From the NCBI RefSeq assembly GCF_963678635.1, contig NC_087066.1:3212485-3276484 (forward strand): a stretch of DNA of 64,000 nt, given 5' to 3'. Shown here piece by piece: positions 10,656 through 21,766 of the stretch (the first letter of the stretch is position 1; each line of letters begins with the position of its first letter). Made by a program: the position numbers and the translations under genes. The stretch is from Symsagittifera roscoffensis (taxonomy: Eukaryota; Xenacoelomorpha; Acoela; Convolutidae). The notes under the pieces were generated by a model. That model saw only the letters and a program-made list of their open reading frames with translations. It made no database searches and was not told the origin of the DNA.

Positions 10656-12798
10656 CTCGGGATAACTCATCACATAAAAATGTTTCTTCCAAAGATTTTC
10701 AAACATTTTCGACTCAAATTGCAAACCAGTATTTCCAAAGACAGAAACAAATAGCTCAAAAATAAGTCAAATCTACACACGTCATTTAAACTCCAAATAA
10801 CTCTAATAATTTTTTTCTGATAACAAATCATCATAAGATGCTAATCGGCAAGAACAAATTATAGCGTTTAAAATTGGATAACTTATGTTGTTTCAAAGTC
10901 GAAACATACCCGAATTCTGAACAAAGTCCCACTGAATGTTCCGAACATAGTCTTATAAAATATCATATGTACTTTCTAAAATTAATATTTTTTCCAAGTA
11001 GTGAGATGAAAGAAATGGAACGAAAAACTATAGCTTAGACAAATTCGACAATCATAGAAAAAATAACTATTCTTAAGAAACCTTCGGCTAAAAATTCTTA
11101 ATTTTTTGTAGTTTTAGATTCCCAAAATGTGCTAATAAACTCCAAAAACCTAATCACTATTGAGTAAAAGTTAATAATTGCTAAAAATTGAACTAAAAAT
11201 CAAAGTTTTTTTAAGGGTTTCCTCAAAACTGAGACTCACGACTGAAAGGGCTTTTAAATTATATGCCATTCGACCCAATCCGATGGTTTATTATGGTATC
11301 TGAATTTGCGTAGAAAACAAAAAAAGAAAAATTTGAAACACACCCGTATACAAATGGTCGGGACAATGATAAGCAGCCAATAGACAGATATAAACTAGAC
11401 TGTAAATTTGTCTCCCGCGTTAAGATCCGAGGCATAGACGCCAACTTTTGCCACAAAATATTGATAAGTACTGACTTTCGCGACCAACTTTTTTCATTTA
11501 CAGACTTCCGCGATCAAAAAGTTCCATCGCAACTTTTGCTCCCAAGTTGATGGAGACAGCGCGACTGTCGCGACCCCGCAAACGGCCGGCTCAACGCAAC
11601 ATGCAAGGACGCTACTGGTAAGACCATACTTTACCAGTTCCAGAATTTTGCGACCGATAAGCATTGCCAAGGTTTCCCCGATCAAGATGGATACGGCCAA
11701 ATGTTAGTCCGTTGGATACGATACCGCTAACTTTTTTACGAGGATAAATGTTGCACTAGATAGGCGCGGATTCTTATGTCTGTCGGACACTGGAATCAAG
11801 TTACATGTCTTTAGACTTGTTCAAAAAAACTTAAGTAGTCTCCTCTCACAAAATTTCCACAAACTTAGATTACAAACGTAGATTATGACCACAAAAAACG
11901 GTTTTTTTTCCGGCACATTATTTTTGTCACAGGTTTCGCATTGAGCGAATATAGCTAGCTGTTCAGGATTCCGCAGCTCTATGTAGATTCTACAAGTTGC
12001 AAGCTGTTTGTTGTGATTTAACTATTTAAAAAATATTTAAAAAATGTTAGCAATATTGGGGATTCCGCGACAAATTTGCTTTCAGCCTATTAAGGAATTA
12101 ACTTATAACTCATGAAATACGCAGTTTGGCCTCCTAATGTTTTTTGGCTCTAAAATTCTCTCCAGTGAAATGTGTCGGTTGTCCTAGAACTTTTTGATGG
12201 ATATGAACCCTTGAGCTTTAACTCCTTTACACAGAACTTAAATTTTGCGATAGACAGAAACTGTAAAATAAAAGTTGTTGTTTTATAAAAAAAAACTGGA
12301 TTGTGCTCGACCAGCTAGGGACATGTTTAAGCTTAGTTGTTCGCTGTTTTTTTTGAATGTTCTTGACAGAAGTTGGACGTGTTTCGGCCATGCTCGAGGT
12401 TTTTAAAATCAAATCCATGTATTGTGTAATCTTTTTCGATAATTTTTTTTGCTTATTGATAAGAAGTTAATGTACAGAATTTACACTTATTTGCAGTTCG
12501 ATTATTTACCGAAAAGAGCGAAACTAAGCAAAATTTGCAATTAATGTACCCAAAAAAGCAGCAAAATTCAGATGCCTCGATGGCCAAGATCAAGAAAAAA
12601 AAACAAATAGGCAGGCATAGTCACTACCTCGCCGGCTGTCGGAGAAGGCATTCAGATCGATGGCTGGCAACTTTAGCTTAATTGTTATATCATCTAGTCA
12701 ACGATCTTCGGAAAGACCGCGCTGAATCATTTTCTAAGGAGGCGTTACATGAAATAGTAACATGAAAAGAAGTGAGCCGAAATTATCGAATCATTCAG

Positions 12799-12976
12799 GG
12801 GTATTTGACACAAGTAATGTATGATTCAAATACGGAGCTAAAATTGAATTCATCATCTCATAAAAGAAATACTTAGACTGTCCGATTGAGTTTCAGAGAG
12901 TTGGGCCCAAATAACATTTTAGAAAGGCGCATCAGATATGCCACGAAATGGAAGATAGCACAGATCCCTGAATCAG
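12799..12976 (+). pseudogene. Unit B copy of the candidate exon, with an in-frame stop
   Basis: Matches 6844-7023 including the donor CAG|GTAAGT at 12976/12977. Where unit A reads KRNTEIVRLS, unit B has ACT TAG ACT, a nonsense codon. If the exon is real, this copy is dead or skipped. Confidence 0.4.
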
Positions 12977-13014
12977 GTAAGTTTTTAGTTTCTGCCTAGG
13001 GCTTGTGATGACTC

Positions 13015-13278
13015 TGTCATACCTCAGTGTATGAGTATCTGAATTACTGAGTCCGAATGGATTGATCAACAAGAGTTCTAACCGAAGCGATATAAAACGA
13101 CTAGTTGGAAGACAACATTTATTGGCAACTGAGCTACAACTCAAGCATAGCTCATGCCTGAAGTCTATCAAGGTTAACCGACCAACTAACCAAGTATCTA
13201 GTATGGTAAAATTAACATAATGATGAATAACATAAATAAAATATATGTATTGAGTTTATCAATCCAGACCGGATGACC
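13015..13278 (-). repeat. Element A 3' LTR
   Basis: 264 bp, paired with 20033-20296. The outer end is TGTCATACCTCAG. The inner end reads GGATGACC where the other LTR has GGATGACA, a one-base change at the terminal dinucleotide. Confidence 0.93.
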
Positions 13279-13292
13279 TTCCCTCTAGCGGG
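13278..13292 (-). promoter_or_regulatory. Element A polypurine tract
   Basis: On the - strand CTAGAGGGAAGG runs directly into the 3' LTR start. This is the position and composition of the plus-strand primer. Element C has TAGGGGGAA at the same place. Confidence 0.7.
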
Positions 13293-13347
13293 GATTTTGA
13301 AATTATAATGTTTTTCAATTTGCGTTTAATAGTCCCAGGACTTGTTA

Positions 13348-14492
13348 CTACTCCTGTTCAATTTTCCGTTTGAGTTTTTCTGTTTCGTTGTTGTTATCGT
13401 CCTCCATGTCCTTTTTGTGTTCTTCATCGTCGTACATTTCTTTGTACTGCTCTCCCTTTGTAGTTTCCTTCGTTACCTCTTTTTCTCTTACAGATAAAAA
13501 TTCCTTATCGTTCATGACAGTCGTGCCTTCCCTTGGTGAGGTCAAATCGACAATTTCGTTCTGTTTTTCTATGTTTTTAGTGCTGATAGCTTCGAGAAAT
13601 TTCACACAGGCCTGGTACTCCGGAATCTTTTGTGTGAAACCCATTTTTTGAATGAGCGACTTGAGTCTCGGTTTATTTTCTTCTGGTTTGTCTGGTGGTG
13701 AATAGATTTCAAATTGTAGTGGTTTTTTCGTTTTTTATTGGCGTCGTTTATCGTGTTGATTGGGATTAGATTTCCGAGTGCGTTTGTGAGGGCGGATTGG
13801 CGATTTTAAGTTGACATCAGTGTCGGCATGGCAGCATATGTGGGTGGCGTGCGTTTTAGGTGACGGTGCTGTGTGCTCCGATATTGTGGATGAGTTGTAG
13901 TCGTTGTTCGAACTGCTGGTTTCCTTCATCTCTTGGTTGCTATTGTGGTGTGGTGTTTCGTTGGCTTCTTCCGTTTGTAGACTCATGCCACGTGTTGGTT
14001 GCAACTTAAGAGTCGGCCAGTTCTTTTCTCCGTCGGTTTTGCTTTTCTTTTTGATGGCCTATTTTTGTTGTTCTGGTTTTTGTCTTCTTTGAGCATCGTG
14101 TGCTGTGGTGCGTTAAGGTTGTCAATGTCTAAAAAACGAAGAAAAGGTTCTGATCTTCGTGCGGATTTCTACGCAACATAATCACTTAGCCTAGAAGGCC
14201 TATATGGTCCGTATAATAATGGATTAGGAACAATTGCGACTCCGCTGTTTCTTAGTAACCTTGGTTGTTTTCCAAATGTTTGGATGCATGCGATGTGGGG
14301 CGTGTATGTTAATATTCTCCTGTCTGCAGTTTTGCACTTTTGCTCGAAAGTTTTTGGATTCTTTACCTTTGTTGCTTAACGAATTGTTTTCCGTGCCAAC
14401 TGTTCTAAACACTTTTTCGTATTTTTGTCTACTACTTCCTGTACCCCTTTTTATCTTACGTTTAACTTATCCTTGATTATTTCTATACTTTT
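13348..14492 (-). pseudogene. Element A charged 3' coding region downstream of integrase
   Basis: Reading frames at 14412-14224, 14004-13735 and 13644-13348 follow the integrase on the same strand. The last (98 residues) has an AIS then IVDLTSP motif followed by a long Glu/Lys-rich, probably coiled-coil tail (YDDEEHKKDMEDDNNNE). Element C keeps the same arrangement at 50821-50516 (VVNLTSP, then an acidic/basic tail), so the region was under constraint when the copies were active. The 14004-13735 segment is rich in Ser, Thr, His and Asn. No known domain is recognised. It may be a C-terminal extension of Pol or a separate accessory ORF. The 5'-edge element also ends in a charged tail, though not recognisably homologous. 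Confidence 0.6.
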
Positions 14493-15545
14493 CTAAGAGT
14501 TTGCACCTGTGGCTTGCTGTGTGAGTGTAGATGCATTCTCAAGGTTCTTTGGTAGTATTGGTGATTTGGGTTTTGAATCGCGGCGTTTGATGCAAACTTC
14601 GTCTTCGGACCATCGTTGAAGGTCATGCATTATTTCCGCTGGTAGCGGCGGCTTCGTGAGATTCTTTCCATCTAAACATGCATGTTTTGCACTCTCCCAG
14701 TTTAGATTGTTTGATGAACTATTAGTGTCTACGTTTGAAAGAGGATCGTTTGGATTTCTACCCATCTGTGCCTCAAAAAATGAAATTTTTGTAACGCCGT
14801 GTGGTGTGATCCGTAACGTTCTTATAATTTCTGCCTCATCTGAGGCGAGTTTGTTAGGTGTAATTGTTTGATCTATTCCCAATACGGCTAACCTACGTTT
14901 TAATCTTTGGATCATTCTTTCTACCACCCTTATTGCCCTATTGCCATCAACCGGAGCGGAGAGTAGTTTTATGTTGTTTGTGCTGGAAAACAGCTGAAAT
15001 TTTTTTGGCTCTAAATGTTTGTGCCTGGTCTTAACTTAGTCTTAGTGGTACCCCATTGTTGGAGATATATCCTTGCATAAATTTATTGGCGACGTCCATT
15101 GATGTGTTCGAAACAACTTTTATGGTGGGAAATTTTGACCACTTATCTGTCGCGACCAAAATGTACGCGTTTTTATTTAATTCATCAGGGAGGGGTCCGG
15201 CGAAGTCTAATTGTATTTCCTCGTTATCTTCTACAACCGGTTCTATCTGGAACATTGTTTTTTTCCTATTATTGGTTTGAGAATTTTACCTTGCTCCGTG
15301 CAGTGTTTGCAGTTCTGCGCCATCTGGACAATTGTTCGATGAATGTGCAGAAACCAGGCATGTTGGCACATATCCAACATGGCTTCCGATCCTGGATGGG
15401 TCAGATGGAGGCTATCGAGTTTTGTTTGTCGTAATTGAGTGCATATAACGATCCTCTCGTCAATTAACAGACAATCCTCACGGACGTGAAGTCGATTTCG
15501 AATGTATGCCAGTATTTTCCATTTGAGGATTTTATGTCTTCCCAT
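14493..15545 (-). pseudogene. Element A integrase (three frames)
   Basis: 15545-15243 carries the zinc-binding module: HLTH and then CKHCTEQGK, the H2C2 pattern. 15255-15031 begins the DDE core with D in LDFAGP. The second catalytic Asp (DQAQTF) lies just after an in-frame stop near 15030. The third acidic residue is E in MVERMIQRLKRRL at the start of the 14927-14493 frame. Downstream segments (RITPHGVTKISFFEAQMGRNP) match the usual Ty3 integrase C-terminal part. All three catalytic residues remain readable, but at least two frame breaks and one stop separate them. Confidence 0.85.
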
Positions 15546-16236
15546 TTTTTTTCAACGAAATTTATCTGAAGACGTAGGTTTCTATCTTTTTTGTGGCAGG
15601 AGCAATAAATTGTACGCCTGGTATTCGTAGTACTTTTCGCCGAAAGATCGGTGTGTCTTCCTCGGTTTGAGTAGCAATTACTGAGTTGGTTATTTCCGTT
15701 TGAGCGGCGCGTGTTGTTTTCACTTTTATCTCAGGTTCTTATTTACTTTCTATTGTTGTTTTTGTTGATGTTGGGTCGTTCCCAAACACATTTTTTGAGA
15801 AATTTGTTTCCTGTTTCTTCTTTGAAGAAAGTAGTTCTCTCGCATCTTGAACCACTTGGACTGTGGAGGCTGTTACTTTATCCGTTGGTGTTTTTTCCCT
15901 TTTATTTGGCCCGTTTATGCCACCTCGGGTCCGATAGAATTTCTTCCCAGTCTGAAGAGCCTTGCCACTGTAATATTGACTTTTTTCGACCCCGTGTCCC
16001 CAATGATTTCTTTTCAGGTGAAACAAAGCCTCCCTTGAAGCATTTAGTTTCTGGGTTTCAGCTCATGTTACTCTTGCGGAATGTCTGGAACGTTGAGATG
16101 TTAAATGAGCGTTTAAATTATTATCCATTAAACCTTTGATTTTCACGAGTTTTTTGATCAGCTACAAGGCGCTTTGTTTTGATTGGCTAACTTGTTTAGA
16201 ATGACATTGTCAATCAGCTCGAGATTGTTTATGAAT
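15546..16236 (-). pseudogene. Element A linker between RNase H and integrase
   Basis: The frame 16026-15739 contains ARELLSSKKKQET, preceded by Ser/Thr/Pro- and Lys-rich sequence. Element C encodes a similar linker around 53000-53300 (ARELLST-type motif next to RDKDEL-rich sequence). No enzyme motif is seen. It is probably a spacer within the Pol polyprotein. Confidence 0.5.
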
Positions 16237-17127
16237 GGATCACCTTTGATTCCCGAAAGATGGTTCAAAACGGAAAGAGCCTAAGAGTTGATCTAGCTAA
16301 GGTAGATAGTTAGATTGACTCTAGAGTTGATCCAGCTAAGGTAGATAGTTAGATTGACTCAAGGTAGTCCTTGATGGATCACCTTAGATTCCAGAAAGAT
16401 GGTTCTGAGAGAGTTGAACTGATGCAAGTTGGGTTGACTCAAGGTGATCCTTTATGGTGATCCTTAGAAAGATGGTCCTTCATGGTCCACCTAAGAGTTG
16501 ATCTAGCTAAGGTTAGATTGACTAAAGGTAGTCCTTAATGGATCACTTTAGATTCCCGAAAGACGGTTCAAAGAGAGTTTTTCTGATGCAAGTCAGGTTG
16601 ACTCAAGTTGATCCCTTATGGTGATCCTTAGAAAGATGGTCCTTTACGGTCCATCTAAGAGTTGATCTAGCTAAGATTAGATTGGCTCAAGGTAGTCCTT
16701 AAAGGATCACCTTAGATTCCCGAAGGATGGTTCAAAGAGAGCTGACCTGATGCAAGTTAGGTTGAGAAGGGGTGATCCTTTATTGAGATCCTTAGTTTGA
16801 TGGTCAAAGTGATGGTGGTGCCTGATAGCAAGAGAAACGGTGGTGCATGATAACAAGAGAGACGGTGGTGCATGATAGTATGAGACTGGGGATTGGCTCC
16901 CAGTCAAAGTGGCTTGCTCGGTGGTGCATGATAGCGAGAGAAAGTCGGTTTCGTGAGACTGGGAATGTGCTCCTAGTCAAAGTAGCTTGCTCGGTGGTTC
17001 ATGATAGCAAGTGAGGGTCGGTTGTGCATGATAGCATGAGACTGGGGATTGGCTCCGAGTCAAAGTAGCTTGCTCAGTGGTGCATGATGCATGAGATCAA
17101 GAGAGACGGTGGTGCATGGTAGCAAGA
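16237..17127. repeat. Minisatellite expansion inside element A pol
   Basis: The first block has a 164-bp period: AAGGTAGTCC begins at 16361, 16525 and 16689 exactly, with an earlier shortened copy from 16237. The second block (about 16800-17127) is built from GGTGGTGCATGATAGC plus a unit of 73-83 bp starting TGAGACTGGG (16881, 16954, 17037). Element C has none of this: its flanks GTTTATGAATGCATTAATTG and ATGCTACAACAAA meet directly at 53568-53600. The array therefore splits RNase H from integrase in this copy only. Confidence 0.9.
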
Positions 17128-17640
17128 GTTGATGCTACAACAAATTTCTCATCAAACTCGCTTGGGGGTATTGCCATTACAACTGGATTTCGAGACATAT
17201 ACTCTATTAATCCAATTTTATCACCCGCCAGATGCTTCATGTCAGAATTAAAAGGAATGAGTCGGTCAATCCAGCGCGTCAGCCTACTTTGACTAGTTTT
17301 TGATCTCTCGCTCACGTTTAAAGCACTGATCAAAGCTTGATGATCTGTAATGACTGTGAAATGCTTCCCATAGAAGTAGTATTTAAAGTGCTCAATGGCC
17401 CAAACTATCTCGAGTAATTCCAGCTCATCTACGGAAATTTTTTCCTCAAGTTAGTTCAGGAAACGTGACGCATAAGCGATGGCTACCCATTACCCATCCC
17501 TATGGTTTCAATAACGCTTCCAACCCTGAAATAGATGCGTAGCACACAATACGAGTGTCTAAATGTTGATCAAAGTAGTTGTTTTGCATTATTTCAGAGA
17601 CTAATTTTAAAATTTTGTGAAATGTTGTTTTGTGTTCCGA
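17097..17640 (-). pseudogene. Element A RNase H and C-terminal spacer
   Basis: The frame 17333-17097 reads SQSRLTRWIDRLIPF then KHLAGDKIGLIEYMSRNP. This is the end of the Ty3/gypsy RNase H, followed by the conserved H-x-x-G-x-x-x-x-x-x-E-Y-x-S-R segment. Upstream codons to about 17640 hold further RNase H sequence with breaks. RNase H removes the RNA template during reverse transcription. The downstream end abuts the minisatellite. Confidence 0.75.
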
Positions 17641-18560
17641 TTTCCAATCGATCGGTTTGTTTTTTTTTTAATATTTTTTAACAATGGGCTTAAAGCAGCT
17701 GCTATGTGTGCTATTTTTGGTATAAACCGTGCATGGTGATAAAGTGAGCCCGTAAAAGTTTTAGTTATTTGAAAGTTTTTGGTGGCGAAAGTTTTTCAAT
17801 AGCATCTGTTTATTTATGAGTGGTTTCATTCCTTCACTATTGATGGTATACCGTAACCACTCAAACTTTATCACGAGACTTTCTTCGTCTAGTGTTGTCA
17901 AGACTGCTTGATGTTTTTGTTTGTGCAACTCAAAACTTTCTTTCCTTAGTATCAATATGTCATCCAGATACGCGTAAGTGTTTGTACATTTAATTAGGGT
18001 TAGATCAATTGCTTTTTGGAATTCAGTTGGCATATCTGTGAGACCATAAAGTCCTGTTTGAAATTGGTATGTCCCGGTGGCGTTGCCTCCATTAAAACTG
18101 AAATTACATTGTTCGCTGGTTGCATTATCCAAAGGGATTTGCGAGTATGCATACCATAAGAAGAGTGTTGAGAATAGCGTTTGTTTTGCTTTGTCCGATT
18201 TGACTACTGTGCAATGTTGTCCAACAGCAATTCTATATTGGACTTTTGTTATTTGTTTTTATGGGTGAATTTGTTTATTTTTTTTGGAATCTAAGACCAA
18301 TTTAACCGTTTGGTCTTTTTTGTCGGTTATTACGATCGGGCTAAAGGATTGTCGGTCTGAGCACTTATCTAATTCGATAATGTGCTTTTGGTCCATCAGT
18401 TTATTTAATTCGGCTTCAACCCGTTCTTGTAAATGCACTGGATTACGTCGACCTTTCTGTTGAATTGGGCTTATATCTTTGTTAAATTGGGTTCTCATGA
18501 CATGATGTCTCGATTTCCCGATGCGGAAGCATTGTTGTTGGTAACTATCTCTGACCCATT
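17641..18560 (-). pseudogene. Element A reverse transcriptase
   Basis: The N-terminal part (18498-18259) has GRRNPVHLQERVEAELNKLM and SPIVITDKKDQTVKLVLDSK, the fingers region of Ty3/gypsy RT. The palm (18132-17761) has YGLTDMPTEFQKAID and the catalytic box YLDD (17959-17970). The thumb follows (LRYTINSEGMKPLINK). The order and the FGLT/YLDD pairing place it in Ty3/gypsy rather than copia or Bel-Pao. A frame break lies between 18259 and 18132. A stretch of poly-T near 17660 (+ strand) disturbs the thumb. Confidence 0.9.
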
Positions 18561-18977
18561 GTTTAAATTATGGGTTTGATTCTTCTGATTTTCGTATAAT
18601 TAATACGTTTTGTTGCTGTTTTTGTTGAATTAGTTTAACTCCTATTTGCGGTAGTATATTCATACCTATGATGTTTGCTTTTTGATCAACAACAATGATG
18701 AATGTGGCTGCTTGTATCTTCCAGCCTCCTGATTCGACTGTTATGTTTAATTCTCCTTTCGGAGTTATTGCTTCACCATTGTAGCACGCTAAGTTTCTGG
18801 CAGTTCCCTCTGATGGGATACATTTGAATAGCGCTGAAAAAACGACCTTGGACTTCCAGAGACGGCAATAGCAAATAACTTCTCTGTATTTGTCTTTAAC
18901 TTGACGATATGACCGTTTAGGTCATCCTCGGACAAGTTTGCTGTGGTCTTGATTTCAAACGCTTCAGCAATGGCCAT
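18561..18977 (-). pseudogene. Element A aspartic protease (active-site Asp missing)
   Basis: The frame 18977-18789 reads KLFAIAVSGSPRSFF. In a retroviral-type protease this segment should be V-D-S/T-G-x-x. Here V is followed directly by SGSP, so the catalytic Asp codon appears lost. The rest (GGWKIQAATFIIV and IIGMNILPQIGV) lies in a second frame at about 18790-18600 and matches the protease flap and the ILG/IIG motif. Element C retains the same later part at 55228-55043. Confidence 0.65.
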
Positions 18978-19990
18978 AATTCAGCGAATGACACAAGATA
19001 GTTTTCGGTTTCGAGACTTTCTGTCTCAATTTCTTCTTGTTGTTCTCCCTGTCAATCTCCCATGTAGTTAACATCAGCGGAACGAAAAATTTTCGCAGAT
19101 TGACCTCGCTCGGCACATTTCGAACAATTTTTATCCTTTGCTGGACAGGATTGTAGGTGATTTTGACCGTATTGGTTGCCACCTTTGAAACCTTAATTTT
19201 GAGTATTGAAGTTTGTGTTCCGTTGTTGCTGTCCTCTTGTATTTTGTGTTCCACGCGAATACGGTCGGCTGCCAAACCCACCCCGGCCTCTTTGATGACT
19301 TTGATTGTTAGTGTAGTTATTACGGCCACGTGCATTTATCTAATGTACTGGTTCTTGCTTTATCGTTACCGATTGCCCTCCGAAAGGGTTTTTTTTTTCA
19401 TTGTGCGGCCCGACGTTTTTACCGACCTTTTGCCTATTCATATGCATCTCGTGGGTTTCGTGTTTCTGCCAATAATTCTTCTGCAAGTTTCTCATAATGC
19501 ATGTGTGCGGTGAACATTTTTCTTACCCACTCGTCTTCGCAATCACCGCAGTCAGCTCTTGAAGCTAGTTCTACTAGGTCAGCGTGGAATTGTTCGAGGT
19601 TCTCCGTTTTCTACAAATTAAATTGTATTGTTCAAAAGCTACGATTCTGCTGGTGACTAAAATGTCCTCTAATTTTGTCATAAGGTATTTTGGAGTAACG
19701 GCGTGTCAATCCAAGTTTGGTATCTTCTGCTGGACCTGTCGTTGCCCTTCAGCTCCTAAGCACAGAAAAAATTAACTGCGCACCTTTGCATCTGCTTCAT
19801 TCCACCGAAATGAATTTCATAATACTCATTTCTCCCGAGCTTTTAAAAAATGATTCTTCCAACCGACTAGCTTTTCTCGATTTCGAACATCCCGATTCTT
19901 TCTCTGTGCTTCCGTTTCGCTCGTTATTTCGACCTCGTAAATAGGTTCTGAAGGTTCAGCTAGTGGTGGCTTAACTCTTTCCAGGTTTTA
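18978..19990 (-). pseudogene. Element A gag (capsid fragment and degenerate zinc knuckle)
   Basis: Around 19500-19590 the - strand reads LVELASRADCGD then EDEWVRKMF. This is the end of the Ty3-type capsid (…A..C..G..ED.WIRD.F pattern). A nucleocapsid knuckle lies at 19085-19126: CSKCAERGQSAKIF. It keeps both first Cys residues and the Gly, but the His is Gln and the last Cys is Phe. Several frames are needed, and no continuous gag ORF remains. Element C retains a related capsid end (55985-55737). Confidence 0.6.
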
Positions 19991-20016
19991 ACGGGTTCAA
20001 CGGGTTTTTTGAGTAT

Positions 20017-20032
20017 CCTGAAGACTGCGCCA
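20017..20032 (-). promoter_or_regulatory. Element A primer-binding site (tRNA-Ser type)
   Basis: Immediately inside the 5' LTR the - strand reads TGGCGCAGTCTTCAGG. The first 10 bases are the complement of the 3' end GACTGCGCCA, which is typical of animal tRNA-Ser. The remainder mismatches. tRNA assignment is from family knowledge. Position and the leading TGG are seen directly. Confidence 0.75.
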
Positions 20033-20296
20033 TGTCGTAACTCAGTGTATGAGTATCTCAATTACTGAATTCGAATGGATTGATAAACAAGAGTTCAAAC
20101 CGAAGCGATATAAAACGACTAGTAAAAAGACAACATTTATTGGCAACTGAAATACAGCTCAAGCATAGCTCATGTCTGAGTCTATCAAGGTCAATCGACC
20201 AACTAACCAAGTATCTAGTTTGGTAAAATTAACATAAAAGAAGAATTATATAAATAACATATATGTATTGAGTTCCTCAATCCAGACCGGATGACA
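20033..20296 (-). repeat. Element A 5' LTR
   Basis: 264 bp, paired with 13015-13278. On the - strand it begins TGTCATCCGGTCTGG and ends TTACGACA. TATAAAAC on the + strand near 20108 and TATATAAAT near 20250 are AT-rich and do not define a promoter. Confidence 0.93.
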
Positions 20297-20457
20297 GACT
20301 CATTGGAAAAAATTAGAGGGTCACAACTGTTGAGGCAAGATCTAGTTGAACGTCAGCATTCTCGGTTAATCTCCAATAGAGAAAAGATCCCAATTAACGG
20401 TTAATGAAGATATGAACAAAGTATTTTTGAAGGACAAATTAGTGGGAAACTAGTTGA

Positions 20458-21766
20458 CCCGCAACGGAGTTCCATAGATAACAATCGATTGTAATGGAGA
20501 AATTTTGTCTAAAATGTTGTCATAATAACCCATTATTGTGGCAAATTTAGACCACGAAATCGATATTTTCGTCATTATAATCGAATATTTTTGTAAAAAC
20601 AAAATCAAATAAAATCGATACAATTTTTTTCTGCTAAATCATTTGCAAAACTTGCAACATTTCTGCGTTACTCACGTCCTACTCGCAATCTAAAAATAAT
20701 CGAATTATCCCCCTCCCCACTTAGCCCCCATCCGAGTTTGCCCAAACACCTTCCCCAACATTTATCCCTACGCCCAACCCTATGTTTGCTAAAGCTTGTC
20801 AACATCGCCCCCCCCCCTCCAAGTTACAGTCCCCCCAGTTTCCTTACTATTTTCAACGGGGACGGGGGAGGGAGTATACTCAGTTGTTCAGGCTACCCTC
20901 CCGCCCACATTTTTTACACACCCCCCACGTTCAGTAAACGGGGAGGGGGTTTAAACTAAGTTGGGGGGATTAATTTGAGGATGGGTAAACTCTACCAACT
21001 ACCAAAAAATAATCCCCATAAGGGGGGGGGGGCGAACGGTGGTTGTGGTAAATTGGAAGGGAGGTTGGGGGGATAAACGGGGTGGGGTTGTAAACAGGGA
21101 GGAAAACGAGAGGGGGGGGTAAAAACGGGAGGGGGAGGTTAACTAAGATGGGAGGTTAATTTGAGGACGGTTAAACTGGGGGGGGGGGGGATGTAAATCA
21201 TAATTTCCCTCCCCAAAGTCTACCAACTACCAACAGACACCAACTGCACTAAACAGTAAATGCGATAACTTTGAAAATAACTTGTAAATTCATGACTAAC
21301 TTCTCGAAAAAACTCATCAGGCTCTTTTTCCTTTTCCCTCCACCTGCAAAATTTTACATGCAAATTTGCTGACCACATTGTCCGGTTGTTACAAAAATTT
21401 ACATACAGACTAATAAGGCCACGACAAACATATTTTGTCTACATACTCATCCTCGTAAAACCTTTCGTTACACTAATGTATTGAAGCTCGTGTGAGGTGG
21501 GTGGGGGAAAGAAAAAGAGCCATCCATTATAATTGATTATAACCTATTAAAAGCGATTATATTGGCATAACAAATATAAGAAAAATAATCCATTTTTAAT
21601 GGACTATAATTGATTATAATCGATTATAATGGATTAAGTTGATATAAAAAATAATAGCTTTTAATCCAATTTTAATCGATTATAATCGATTATTGTCAAA
21701 ATTTATTGAGACAGACCGCGAAAAATCAATTTAATCGATTATTATCTATGGAACTCCGGTGTGTGG
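20458..21766. mobile_element. Nonautonomous TIR element 3 (unit B copy of element 1)
   Basis: Same inverted ends (CGGAGTTCCATAGATAACAA and TTATCTATGGAACTCCGG) and same flanks as element 1. It was therefore inherited through the tandem duplication. The interior has C runs (20705-20830), G runs (21026-21190) and GATTATAATC units. Confidence 0.8.

Larger units (their letters stand above)
13015..20296 (-). mobile_element. Element A: complete Ty3/gypsy LTR retrotransposon (decayed coding region)
   Basis: Two 264-bp LTRs (13015-13278 and 20033-20296) begin TGTCAT or TGTCGT on the + strand, and the right one ends ATGACA. The 5-bp target duplication GACTC is at 13010-13014 and 20297-20301. The empty site survives in unit A (7056-7062, GACTAATTGG). 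On the - strand the order is LTR, primer site, gag, protease, RT, RNase H, integrase, charged 3' ORF, polypurine tract, LTR. By eye the LTRs differ at roughly two dozen positions. The coding region has several stops and frameshifts, so the copy is not autonomous. Confidence 0.93.

Noticed and set aside
13370-13651. Ser/Phe-rich + strand frame opposite the element A 3' ORF
   Set aside because: Antisense shadow of the Glu/Lys-rich coding region, and the same effect is seen at 50530-50802.
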